From assembly GCA_044226195.1 (NCBI GenBank), contig JBGAHO010000010.1, positions 28,836-92,835 on the forward strand: DNA of 64,000 nucleotides, given 5' to 3'. This stretch comes from RPQJ01 sp044226195. Lineage in GTDB: Bacteria > Pseudomonadota > Gammaproteobacteria > Steroidobacterales > Steroidobacteraceae. The notes under the pieces are model-generated. The model saw nothing but the letters and a program-made list of their open reading frames with translations, did not search any database and had not been told where the DNA came from. Positions 16,589 to 26,530 of this stretch are shown piece after piece; within the stretch, counting starts at the first letter, position 1; each line of letters starts with the position of its first letter. A program made the position numbers and the translations under genes.

Positions 16589-18424
16589 GTGGCCGGCCGC
16601 ATCCCGCAGCACTTCATCGACGAGCTGATCGCGCGCACCGACATCGTCGAGGTGATCGGCAGTCGCGTGCAGCTGAAGCGCGGCGGCAAGGAATACAAGG
16701 CCTGCTGCCCGTTCCACGACGAGAAGTCCCCGTCGTTCACCGTGAGCCCCGACAAGCAGTTCTACCACTGCTTCGGCTGCGGAGCGCACGGCACGGTGCT
16801 CGGCTTCGTGATGGAGTACGACCACCTCGGCTTCATCGAGGCCGTCGAGGAGCTCGCGGCGCGCGCCGGCATGGAAGTACCGCGGGAAGGCGGCAGCGCC
16901 GCGCCCGAGCATCCGCACGACGAGCTGTACCTCGCGCTCGAGCGCGCGTCGCTGTACTTCCGCCAGTCGCTGAGCGGCGAGGCGCGCGCCAAGGACTACC
17001 TGCAGCGCCGCGGGCTCACCGCGGAGATCATCCAGCGCTTCGGCATCGGCTATGCACCCGCCCGCTGGGACGCCCTGCTCGACCGCTACGGCACCACGGA
17101 CGACGAGCGCCAGGTGCTGCAGCGCGCCGGACTGATCATCGAGCGCAATCGCGAGAACGCGCGGCCCGGCGAGGAGCCCGGCTACTACGACCGCTTCCGC
17201 GACCGCGTGATGTTCCCCATCCGCGACACGCGCGGCCGCACGATCGCGTTCGGGGGCCGCGTGCTCGACCAGGGTGAGCCCAAGTACCTGAACTCGCCGG
17301 AGACGGAACTGTTCCACAAGGGCCGCGAACTCTACGGCCTGTACGAAGCGCGACAGGCGACACGAAGCCTGCAGCGCCTGATGGTGGTCGAGGGCTACAT
17401 GGACGTCGTGAGCCTGCACCAGGCCGGCGTGACGTACGCCGTCGCAACGCTTGGCACCGCCACCACGCCCGAACACCTGCAGCGCATCTTCCGCCTCGTC
17501 GGCGAAGTCGTGTTCTGCTTCGACGGGGACCGGGCGGGCCGCGCCGCCGCGTGGCGCGCGCTGGAGAACGCCGTCGGCGAAGTGAAGCAGGGCCGACAGG
17601 TGCGTTTCCTGTTCCTGCCGGACGGCCACGATCCGGACACGCTCGTGCAGGAGGAAGGACGCGAAGCCTTCGAGGCACGCCTCGCGTCGGCGCTGCCCCT
17701 CGCCGACTACTTCATCCGCGAGCTCGCCTCGCGCGTGGACATGGCGAGCGTCGACGGCCGCGCCCGCCTCGTGGAGCTCGCGCGCCCGCTCGTGCGGCGC
17801 ATTCCGTCGGACGTGTATCGCGAGCTGCTGGTGACGCAACTGGCCGAGGCCGTGCGCATGGCGCCGGGCCGGCTCGCCGAACTGATCGGGGCCGACGACG
17901 GCCCGCCGTTGGGCCGCGCCGACGTGCGCGGCAGCGGTCCCGCCCCCGCCCGACGTATCGAGCCCGCGGGTCCGGTGGTCGGCCGCGGCAACCTCGTGCG
18001 CCAGGCCGTCACGCTGGTGGTGCATTTCCCGGGCGCGGCCGCGGGCGTGACGCGCGACGAGATCGAGCAGGTCGGCGCGATCGAGCGTCCCGGCGCAGCC
18101 CTGCTGGCGGAGTTGCTGATGCAGGTGCGGGAAGATCCGCCGGCCAGCACCGCCGCACTGCTGGAACGCTGGCGTGAACGACCCGAAGCCGGCTCGCTCG
18201 CGCGGCTGGCCGGCGCACAGGTGCTGGTGGCCGACGTGGCGCAGGCCACGGCGGAACTGTGCTCGGCCGTCACCCGTCTCATCCACGAGGAGTCGCCGGC
18301 CCGCCGGGTCGACGAACTGCTGACCAAGGCGCGCGACGACGCCCTGACGGACCAGGAAAAGCTTGAACTTCAAGGACTTCTGCGCGCCAAGGCGCAGTCC
18401 GGCCGGGGTGGCCCGGCGACCTAA
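16589..18424 (+). CDS. dnaG: DNA primase
   Basis: Synthesises RNA primers for replication with DnaB helicase. 611 residues from the GTG at 16589. The N-terminal zinc-binding domain has CCPFHDEKSPSF and CFGCG (residues ~38-65). The TOPRIM core shows VVEGYMDV near residue 267 and the acidic CFDGDRAG motif near residue 312. The C-terminal helicase-binding region follows. The gene is 17 bases after yqeY in the macromolecular synthesis operon. Confidence 0.97.
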   Translation: MAGRIPQHFIDELIARTDIVEVIGSRVQLKRGGKEYKACCPFHDEKSPSFTVSPDKQFYHCFGCGAHGTVLGFVMEYDHLGFIEAVEELAARAGMEVPREGGSAAPEHPHDELYLALERASLYFRQSLSGEARAKDYLQRRGLTAEIIQRFGIGYAPARWDALLDRYGTTDDERQVLQRAGLIIERNRENARPGEEPGYYDRFRDRVMFPIRDTRGRTIAFGGRVLDQGEPKYLNSPETELFHKGRELYGLYEARQATRSLQRLMVVEGYMDVVSLHQAGVTYAVATLGTATTPEHLQRIFRLVGEVVFCFDGDRAGRAAAWRALENAVGEVKQGRQVRFLFLPDGHDPDTLVQEEGREAFEARLASALPLADYFIRELASRVDMASVDGRARLVELARPLVRRIPSDVYRELLVTQLAEAVRMAPGRLAELIGADDGPPLGRADVRGSGPAPARRIEPAGPVVGRGNLVRQAVTLVVHFPGAAAGVTRDEIEQVGAIERPGAALLAELLMQVREDPPASTAALLERWRERPEAGSLARLAGAQVLVADVAQATAELCSAVTRLIHEESPARRVDELLTKARDDALTDQEKLELQGLLRAKAQSGRGGPAT

Positions 18425-18454
18425 ATCCGGCGCCGGGCGGCCGGCGATCTGGTA

Positions 18455-18460
18455 TATAAT
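18455..18460 (+). promoter_or_regulatory. Consensus -10 element upstream of rpoD
   Basis: TATAAT is present exactly, 40 bases ahead of the rpoD start and just past the dnaG stop. No convincing -35 is seen at 17 bases. It probably gives rpoD its own transcription start, separate from rpsU-dnaG readthrough. Confidence 0.5.
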
Positions 18461-18499
18461 TCCGCTCTTTTTTACACCCTTCCCCTGAGGCGCCCCATC

Positions 18500-20767
<2,268 letters not shown>

Positions 20768-20781
20768 GGCACCCGAAACGA

Positions 20782-20814
20782 GGGGCCGTCCCGCGCGGGC
20801 CGGCCCCTTTTTTT
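20782..20814 (+). terminator. Rho-independent terminator of rpoD
   Basis: A GC-rich hairpin with arms GGGGCCG / CGGCCCC is followed by a run of seven T. It starts 15 bases after the rpoD stop and ends the macromolecular synthesis operon. Confidence 0.9.
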
Positions 20815-20821
20815 GCCTCGC

Positions 20822-20873
20822 GATGTCAAAGATGTTTGACATCCGGGCGAGGTGCATGTAAAAGATGTTTTAC
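20822..20873 (+). promoter_or_regulatory. Two similar operator palindromes ahead of the membrane protein/XRE pair
   Basis: Site 1 (20822-20843) is GATGTCAAA-GATG-TTTGACATC, a perfect 9-bp inverted repeat. Site 2 (20858-20873) is GTAAAA-GATG-TTTTAC, a perfect 6-bp inverted repeat with the same GATG centre. Their centres are 33 bases apart, about three helical turns. They sit just upstream of a two-gene unit ending in an XRE repressor, so autoregulation is the obvious inference. Confidence 0.75.
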
Positions 20874-20893
20874 CTTTCATCCGGAGACGAGCG

Positions 20894-21346
20894 ATGTCGC
20901 TGCACGAGAAGAATGCCTGGTGGGGACTGGTGTCCGGCGTGCTGATCTGGCTGTGGCTGGCGATGCGCTTCACCGACGGCGGCCACATCGTCGAGGTCTC
21001 GCCGGGCCATGCGGTCGAGACGTACGTCGGCATGATCGTGCTGTGGATCATCGCGGCCGTCATCCCGTCCGTGCTGGCGGCACGCGACCCGGCCGCGCAG
21101 CCCAAGGACGAGCGCGACCGGGCGATCGACGCGCTCGGGGACCGCTGGGAGGGCGTGATCGTGGTGATCGCGGTGAACGTGCTGGTCGTGCACGCGCTGG
21201 CGGACGACTACTACGTCGATCGCGTGCCGAGCGTGCCCCGCCTCGACCTCGGTTCCACCTCGACGCTGGTCTTCGTGCTCCTGACCGTGCTGTTCCTAGC
21301 CGACGCGGTCAAGCAGTCCTTCGTCGTCTGGCAGTACCGTCGATGA
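20894..21346 (+). CDS. Small inner-membrane protein (DUF2178-like), partner of XRE regulator
   Basis: Predicted integral membrane protein of 150 residues with about four membrane spans (residues ~10-25, 40-58, 82-100, 118-138) and a charged loop around residue 70. ATG 20894 is chosen over 20852 because GGAG lies seven bases upstream and the earlier start would fall inside operator site 2. The stop overlaps the XRE start (ATGA). Pairing of such membrane proteins with short XRE regulators is common in bacteria, but their function is not established. Confidence 0.75.
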   Translation: MSLHEKNAWWGLVSGVLIWLWLAMRFTDGGHIVEVSPGHAVETYVGMIVLWIIAAVIPSVLAARDPAAQPKDERDRAIDALGDRWEGVIVVIAVNVLVVHALADDYYVDRVPSVPRLDLGSTSTLVFVLLTVLFLADAVKQSFVVWQYRR

Positions 21347-21561
21347 CGCCGGGCCGGGGCCGTGTCAGCAACCAGGTCCGCAAGCTGCGCGAGGTGGCGG
21401 CGATGACCCAGGCCGAACTCGGCGAGCGCGTGGGCGCGACCCGGCAGACCATCATCGCCATCGAGGCCGAGAAATACGCGCCGTCGCTCGAACTGGCCTT
21501 CCGCCTCGCGCGCGTCTTCGCGCGTCCGCTGGACGAGGTGTTCCGCTTCCACGAGGAGTGA
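21343..21561 (+). CDS. Short XRE-family transcriptional regulator
   Basis: Cro/CI-type helix-turn-helix protein of 72 residues, essentially only the DNA-binding domain: NQVRKLREVAAMTQAELGE, then RQTIIAIEAEKYAPSLELAF. This subfamily is very conserved and usually sits directly downstream of a small membrane protein. It is translationally coupled to 20894-21346. It likely binds the palindromes at 20822-20873 and represses its own operon. Confidence 0.9.
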   Translation: MTPGRGRVSNQVRKLREVAAMTQAELGERVGATRQTIIAIEAEKYAPSLELAFRLARVFARPLDEVFRFHEE

Positions 21562-21631
21562 CCGGCGGCCCGGCGCGCCGGGATTCCCACGACTTGACGC
21601 TGCGCCCGGCCGTCTGGAACCTACCGCGGCC

Positions 21632-22692
21632 ATGATCGTCTCCACCACGCTCACCGGCAGCAATGCCGACATCATCGGCGACGCGCTCGCCTCCATCGCC
21701 CCGCAGGTCGATCGCTGCATCGTGATCGACACGGGTGCGCGCGACGACACGCTCGAGGTGGCGCGCCGCGTCGCGGGCGACAAGCTGTTCGTGCGCGAAT
21801 TCCCCTGGCGCAACGATTTCGCGGCCGCCCGCAACTTCGCGCTGCAGGCCGCGACCCAGCTCGGCGCGCGCTGGGCGGTCACGGTCGACACCGACGAGCG
21901 CATGCACTTCGCCGACGGCGTGTCGCTGAAGCAGGAACTGCTCAAGTGCAAGGCGAAGGTCGTGCTGATCACGGCGGCCGACGGCTCGTACGCCAAGGAG
22001 CGCATCTTCCGGCTGCCGACCCGGCTGGCGTGGAAGGGCCCGACGCACGAGGCCGTCGACGGCAAGCGCGAGGGCGAAGACGCGACGCTCGCGGGCATCC
22101 ACTTCAGCGAGCTGGCGAAGGAGCCCGCGGCCCTCAAGGCCAAGTTCGAGCGTGACGTCGCCATCCTGCGCGCACATCGCCGCGCACCCGAAGGACGCCC
22201 GCTGGCACTACTACCTCGGCAGCTCGCTCGCCGACCTCGAGCGTCTCGACGAGGCGGTCGACGCGTTCCGGCAATGCGCGGCGCTCAAGGGCTGGGACGA
22301 GGAAGGCGCGTGGGCGTGCTATCGCGAGGGCTGGTGCCACTACCAGCGCCAGCGCTGGACGGACGCGATCGAAGCGTGCGCCCGCGGCCTCGCCATCCGC
22401 CCCGCCACCGCCGAGCTCGCCTGGCTGGCGGGACAGTCGGCACTGCAGGCACGCCGCTACCCCGACGCGATCGCGTGGGCGAACATGGCCGCGGTGAACG
22501 GGCTGTACGAGGGCGCCGGTGCGAACTTCCGGCGCATCGGCTTCCGGTATCCCGTGGCGCTGTACGAGGGCCCGTACGAGGTGCTGCAGTCCGCGTACGA
22601 AGCACTCGGTGACAAGCCCGCTGCGGCGGCCAGCGGAGAGCTGTGGCCGGGGCGAGTACGCGGCTCGAGGTCGCCTGCCGTCGAAGGGCTAG
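21632..22692 (+). pseudogene. Family 2 glycosyltransferase with TPR repeats, interrupted by two frameshifts
   Basis: The first part (ATG 21632, MIVSTTLTGSNADIIGDAL) is a GT-A glycosyltransferase with the acidic VDTDER motif near residue 90. At about 22166-22175 the homologous reading moves to another frame (HPKDARWHYYLGSSLADLE), giving TPR-like repeats. At 22647-22652 it moves again, in a GGCCGGGG run, to end GEYAARGRLPSKG and a TAG at 22690-22692 that shares CTAG with the stop of the convergent carbonic anhydrase gene. One lost and one gained base restore a continuous protein of about 350 residues. This is either a sequence error or a recent pseudogene. Confidence 0.75.
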
Positions 22693-23369
22693 CCGCCCGA
22701 GAGGAAGGGCCGGGCGTCGTCACCGATCGTGCCGACCCCGGCGGCCCGCGCGTAGTCCGCCTCGGCGTCCGCGAGGCTCGACGCGCAGAAGCCGAGGTCG
22801 CGCAGGATCCCGTCGCTCAACCGGTACACCCAGGCGTGCACGGTGAGCGCACGGCCGGCCTCCCACGCCTGCTGCACGATGGTCGTGCGACACACTCGAC
22901 GGGCCTGCACCAGCACGTTCAGCTCGCAGAGCCGGTCCATGCGCGACTCGTCGTCGGGCAGTTTCAGCAGCGGCTCGCGATACAGGTGCGCGACGTCCTT
23001 GATCGGCTGCAGCCAGTTGTCGACGAGGCCGAGCGCACGCTGCTGCCACACCGCCGCCACACCGCCGCACCCGTAGTGCCCACAGACGATCACGTGCTCG
23101 ACGCCGAGGAACTCGATGGCGTACTGCAGCACCGACAGGCAGCTGAAGTCGTTGTGCAGCACGAGGTTCGCGACGTTGCGATGCACGAACAACTCGCCCG
23201 GCGCGAGGCCGACGATCTCGTTGGCCGGCACGCGGCTGTCGGAGCAGCCGATCCACAGGTAGCGCGGCGCCTGCTGGGCCGCGAGCCCCGCGAAGAAGCC
23301 GGGCGAACGCTGTTCCATGCCGCCGGCCCAGCGGCGATTGTTGGCGAACAGTTCGGGCAGCTTGTTCAT
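22689..23369 (-). CDS. can: Beta-class carbonic anhydrase
   Basis: Cytoplasmic zinc enzyme interconverting CO2 and bicarbonate, 226 residues. Zinc and active-site residues are Cys42 and Asp44 (CSDSR), and His98 and Cys101 (HYGCGG). The opening MNKLPELFANNRRWA is typical of the E. coli Can type. ATG 23369. It is divergent from the PEP-mutase-family gene across 149 bases. Confidence 0.95.
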   Translation of the reverse strand: MNKLPELFANNRRWAGGMEQRSPGFFAGLAAQQAPRYLWIGCSDSRVPANEIVGLAPGELFVHRNVANLVLHNDFSCLSVLQYAIEFLGVEHVIVCGHYGCGGVAAVWQQRALGLVDNWLQPIKDVAHLYREPLLKLPDDESRMDRLCELNVLVQARRVCRTTIVQQAWEAGRALTVHAWVYRLSDGILRDLGFCASSLADAEADYARAAGVGTIGDDARPFLSGG

Positions 23370-23518
23370 GCAGGCGGGACCCTCGGAGGTCGGCGGCACA
23401 GTGTAGGGTAATCCCGCCGGAGGCTGAACCCGACCGGTGCGACGCGCCGCCGGCCGGACGTGTCCGGGCGACGAGGCCACGGTATGCTCGCGCACCGCCC
23501 TCGCCTCCTGGAGCCCGC

Positions 23519-24407
23519 ATGGCCGACCCGCGCCTGAGACAGCAGATCGAACGCGGCGACTTCGTCGTCGCCCCCGGGCGTCTTCGACATGATTTCCGCG
23601 ATGCTCGCCGAGCGCGTCGGGTTCGATGCGGTGTACGCGTCGGGCTACTGGCTCACCGCGTCGTACCTCGGCCTGCCGGACGCCGGCATCGCGACCTACA
23701 CCGAGATGCTGTCGCGCGTGGCGAAGGTCGTCGAGAAATCGACGGCGCCCGTGATCGCCGACGCGGACACCGGCTTCGGCGGACTGCTCAACGTGCACCA
23801 CACGGTGCGCGGCTACGAGCGCGCGGGCGTGACCGCGATCCAGATCGAGGACCAGGAGTTCCCGAAGAAGTGCGGCCACACGCCGTACCGGCGCGTGGTC
23901 CCGATGGAGGAGATGGTCGCCAAGGTGAAAGTCGCCGTCGACGCGCGCAGCAGCCGCGACTTCCTCGTCATCGCGCGGACGGATGCGCGCGGCCAGCATG
24001 GATTCGACGAGGCGGTGCGGCGCGGACGCGCCTATGCCGAGGCGGGCGCGGACGTGGTGTTCGTCGAGGCCCTGCATTCGGAGGACGAGATGCGCGCCGC
24101 GTGCGCCGCGATTCCGGCGCCGATGATGGCCAACATGTCGGACGGCGGGAAGACGCCGATCCGCTCGCAGGCGGAACTGGCCGCGCTCGGCTACCGGCTC
24201 GCGATCTTCCCGGCGATGGCGGCGCTGGCGGCGAGCGCGGCCATCGAGCGCGCGATGCAGAACCTCAAGGCCCACGGCACGAGCCGTTCGCCGGACGTGC
24301 CGCTGTTCTCGTTCGACGAGTTCTGCCGCATGGTCGGCTTCGGCGACGTGTGGGCGTTCGAGGAGAAGTGGAAGGACGTGCTGGAGAAGCGCGGCGCGGG
24401 GCCCTGA
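23519..24407 (+). pseudogene. Isocitrate lyase/PEP mutase-family protein with a one-base frameshift
   Basis: Member of the PEP mutase/isocitrate lyase superfamily (oxaloacetate decarboxylase or carboxyvinyl-phosphonate mutase-like); the substrate is unknown. The first 20 codons (ADPRLRQQIERGDFVVAPG) run from ATG 23519 in one frame, and the rest (VFDMISAMLAERVGFDAVY...) is in another. Removing one G from the GGG at 23576-23578 joins them. The catalytic KKCGH loop is intact, as are the DADTGFGG metal site and IQIEDQ. Read conservatively, an ORF starts at 23589. A single homopolymer indel suggests a sequence error and a functional gene. Confidence 0.8.
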
Positions 24408-24435
24408 AGCGTACGCCGCGCCGCCGGCGCGGAGT

Positions 24436-24475
24436 TGGTGGGCCCGCTGGGATTCGAACCCAGGACCAAGGGATT
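24436..24475 (-). tRNA. 3' half of a tRNA-Ile(CAU)-like gene (3' exon of a group I intron)
   Basis: The minus strand carries 40 bases that exactly fill tRNA positions 37-76: AA, anticodon-stem strand TCCCT, variable loop TGGTC, T-arm CTGGG-TTCGAAT-CCCAG, acceptor strand CGGGCCC, discriminator A and an encoded CCA. AATCCCTTGGTC is typical of bacterial tRNA-Ile with anticodon CAU. The upstream sequence is a group I intron, not a normal anticodon arm. A canonical 5' half is not found: GGGCCTGTAGC at about 24799-24809 would pair with the acceptor strand, but no recognisable D-arm follows it. Confidence 0.7.
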
Positions 24476-24758
24476 CACGTTCCCCCAGGGTTTCCCCCGG
24501 GCGTGGACTATCTCTTCGCCCTCGGCTCGACGCCGGTGGGGCGCGGGACGCTCGACGCCTGTCATCAAGGGCACTGAAGCCCTCAGGTAGTCTCTGCACC
24601 TTCCGGCGGTGTACCGCCGGCTTGGCTCAGGGTTGCCATCGGCCGAACCGGAAGGTTCCCCTGAATTCATCCCGTCCACTTCGCGGATTACGCCGCGAAT
24701 CGGCATTCCCATCTCAGACGCTGGTGGCATGCAGGACAAGCCATCGACTGCGCGTTGC
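24476..24758 (-). ncRNA. Group I self-splicing intron (tRNA anticodon-loop type)
   Basis: All core elements can be paired on the minus strand. The P7 strands lie in GTGCAGAGACTAC (R, 24587-24599) and AAGAGATAGTCC (S, 24505-24516). P4 pairs 24658-24664 with 24626-24632, with junctions AACC and ATGGCAA as in the Azoarcus tRNA-Ile intron. P2 is a 7-bp hairpin at 24680-24699, and P6a is at 24603-24620. P3 pairs 24669-24674 with 24544-24549; P8 pairs 24539-24543 with 24517-24521. A P7.1-like hairpin is at 24568-24583, and P9 with a GAAA loop is at 24484-24501. The last base is G, next to A37 of the tRNA half. A possible P1 (UCGAU with GUCGA, ending in the expected U-G pair) puts the 5' splice site at 24759/24758; that end is less certain. 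Confidence 0.8.
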
Positions 24759-24820
24759 ATCGAGTGCACTAGGTGCTTTACTGCAGCAGATCTGCAATGC
24801 TACAGGCCCACGGGCGAATT

Positions 24821-25327
24821 CTACAGAATCGGCCGATCAATCCCATGACGCCGCGCAGACGTCCTGCCGTGCGACCGTCTGGAAGATGCTTGAAACCCGC
24901 CAATTTCGCGTCGCGCGCCGCCCCCCGGCGGACGCTTCTCCATCATCTCCGCCTGCAGCTTCTTGCCCTCGGCGAAGTAGTAGATGAGCTGCGCGAGGCC
25001 GACGCCGGCCGGGATCAGGCCGAAGTACTGCACGTCGTGGCCCGCCACGGCGCCGAGCGCGATGAAGAGCGCGATGCCGATGAACAGCCAGACCAGGCCG
25101 GGCAGCAGGTAGCTCGAGCGGCGCGGGGTCTTCATGCCCATGTAGAACGAATCGGGCAGCGGCGGGATCTCCATGCCGCGCTCGATGGCCGCGAGGCGCT
25201 CCTTGTGGTGGGCCTCGATGACGTCCTTGCGGCGCTTGTAGTCGACGATCGAGAACACGATCGGGATCGACAGCGACATGACGATGGCCGTGATCGGGAT
25301 GAAGATGGCGAAAATGTCCTCGTTCAT
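24821..25327 (-). CDS. Small membrane protein (DUF6249-like), divergent from ECF sigma
   Basis: Predicted membrane protein of up to 168 residues. It has a first span at residues 7-27, a charged stretch (DYKRRKDVIEAHHKERLAAIERGMEIPPLP), two more spans near 75-95 and 100-118, and a basic tail. ATG 25327 has GGAGG seven bases upstream. Residues after about 130 are arginine/serine-rich and look unselected, so the natural stop may have been lost near the intron region, or an indel lies in the G6 run at 24926-24931. It is driven by the ECF-type promoter mirrored at 25353-25381 and is likely part of that regulon. Confidence 0.7.
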   Translation of the reverse strand: MNEDIFAIFIPITAIVMSLSIPIVFSIVDYKRRKDVIEAHHKERLAAIERGMEIPPLPDSFYMGMKTPRRSSYLLPGLVWLFIGIALFIALGAVAGHDVQYFGLIPAGVGLAQLIYYFAEGKKLQAEMMEKRPPGGGARREIGGFQASSRRSHGRTSARRHGIDRPIL

Positions 25328-25352
25328 GGGCAACCTCCGTAACGATGGAGGT

Positions 25353-25421
25353 TATATGCGCCGGCCCGCCGGAAGGTTGCAGTCCCCGGGCATGCAACCT
25401 TTGGGGGCCGGGATGCGTATA
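25353..25421. promoter_or_regulatory. Bidirectional ECF-type promoter with a perfect inverted -35 pair
   Basis: AAGGTTGCA (25373-25381) and TGCAACCTT (25393-25401) form a perfect 9-bp inverted repeat. Each arm serves as a -35: rightward TGCAAC-17-CGTATA (-10 at 25416-25421), leftward TGCAAC-17-CATATA (-10 at 25353-25358). Both spacers are exactly 17 bases. The rightward start would lie about three bases before ATG 25431, giving an almost leaderless sigma mRNA. This arrangement is typical of an autoregulated ECF sigma factor that also drives a divergent target. Confidence 0.75.
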
Positions 25422-25430
25422 AAGGGGGCA

Positions 25431-25982
25431 ATGGGCGCCGGCACCGAACAACTGCTCGCCGAGGGACGGCATGCCCGGGCCTTCGACCAGCTCGTGCCCG
25501 AATACCGGGACCGGGTCTTTCGCCTCGCCTACTCGATCCTGCGGGACCGGGCGGCGGCGGAGGACGCGGCGCAGGAGACGTTCGTCCGTGTCTGGAAGGC
25601 CCTGCCGGGGTTCGACGGCCGCGCCGCCCTCGGCACCTGGATCTACGCCATCACCCGCAACACCTGCCTGATGGAACTGCGCCGGCGCAAGCCGACGGTC
25701 TCGTTCGACGACCCGGATTCCGACGAGGCCCACCACGCCGCGGCCGTCTCGGCCGTCGGCCCCGCCGCCGACCCGGAGCGCGACAACCTGCTGCGGCTGC
25801 TCGACACGCTGCCGCGCAACCAGCAGGAGGCCGTGCGCCTGTTCTATCTCGAGGACCGGTCCTACGATGCGGTCGCCGAGTCGCTCGGCATGCCGCTCGG
25901 CACCGTGAAGAACCTGCTGCACCGGGCGCGCAAGAAGCTCATGGAGCTCGCGCAGCCCGGCCGCGAGGAGAAAGCCGCATGA
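25431..25982 (+). CDS. ECF-family RNA polymerase sigma factor
   Basis: Extracytoplasmic-function sigma factor. From ATG 25431 it has 183 residues; ATG 25413 is also in frame but would overlap its own -10. Region 2 covers FDQLVPEYRDRVFRLAYSILRD to FVRVWKALPGF, and region 4 has LPRNQQEAVRLFYLED and the helix LGMPLGTVKNLLHRARKKL. The stop overlaps the next start (ATGA), coupling it to a zinc-finger anti-sigma factor. It very probably recognises TGCAAC-17-CGTATA, present at its own start. Confidence 0.92.
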   Translation: MGAGTEQLLAEGRHARAFDQLVPEYRDRVFRLAYSILRDRAAAEDAAQETFVRVWKALPGFDGRAALGTWIYAITRNTCLMELRRRKPTVSFDDPDSDEAHHAAAVSAVGPAADPERDNLLRLLDTLPRNQQEAVRLFYLEDRSYDAVAESLGMPLGTVKNLLHRARKKLMELAQPGREEKAA

Positions 25983-26527
25983 ACGCACCCCAACTCCCGG
26001 CCCCGTGCGAGAGCTTCGAGCACGAGATCGCCGACCTGGTGGACGGCCTGCTGAACGAGGTCGATGCCCGCCGCATCCAGCTTCACATCACCTCCTGCGC
26101 CGCCTGCCATGCGTGGCACGACGAGTACGCGGCGCTGGATCGCGAACTGCACGTCGCGCTGCCGGCGCCCGAACTGAGTGCCGATTTCGACGCGCAGCTG
26201 CGGGCCCGCATCCGCACGCTGGCGGTCAACGGCCGGGCCGAACGCAAGGCCGCGGCAGACGCAGAGCACGATGCCGTCCTGGCGGGACTGCGCCGGGATT
26301 CGCAGCGTCGGGCGCTGCTGGGCTCGCTCGGCGGCGGGATCGGCGTGGTCACGCTGGCGATCTTCGCGCAGGCGCTGGTGCAGCACGCCCCCGTGCTGCA
26401 GTTCGTGCTCGGCGGCCCCGATCGCGTGCTGGTGGCGGTCGCCGTCAGCGCGGCGGCGGTGGCGGGCGCCCTCGGCTGGACGTTCTCGCGCACCACCGTC
26501 GCGGTGCCGCGCCTGCTGCGGCGCTGA
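25979..26527 (+). CDS. Anti-sigma factor with ZAS zinc-finger motif
   Basis: Membrane anti-sigma factor, 182 residues, coupled to the ECF gene. The N-terminal ZAS domain has the H-x3-C-x2-C motif (HITSCAAC, residues ~35-42), which holds the sigma factor. Two membrane spans are predicted near 125-143 and 150-170, with an alanine-rich linker before them. Release of sigma would follow an envelope or redox signal; the inducing signal cannot be inferred. Confidence 0.85.
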   Translation: MNAPQLPAPCESFEHEIADLVDGLLNEVDARRIQLHITSCAACHAWHDEYAALDRELHVALPAPELSADFDAQLRARIRTLAVNGRAERKAAADAEHDAVLAGLRRDSQRRALLGSLGGGIGVVTLAIFAQALVQHAPVLQFVLGGPDRVLVAVAVSAAAVAGALGWTFSRTTVAVPRLLRR

Positions 26528-26530
26528 CGT

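Noticed and set aside
24759..24809. Canonical tRNA 5' half beginning GGGCCTGTAGC
   Set aside because: The acceptor pairs well, but the segment is 15 bases too long and has no D-arm with GG or an AGGGA anticodon stem. It is mentioned as a candidate only, not annotated as tRNA.
24436..24840. tmRNA (ssrA), possibly permuted
   Set aside because: The T-arm and CCA look tRNA-like, but no tag reading frame, no GGGGNUG 5' end and no pseudoknots are seen; the core elements are those of a group I intron.
24609..24848. Plus-strand open frame of 79 codons with Cys pairs
   Set aside because: It lies antisense to the structured intron RNA, has no ribosome site and its apparent motif content follows from the RNA sequence.
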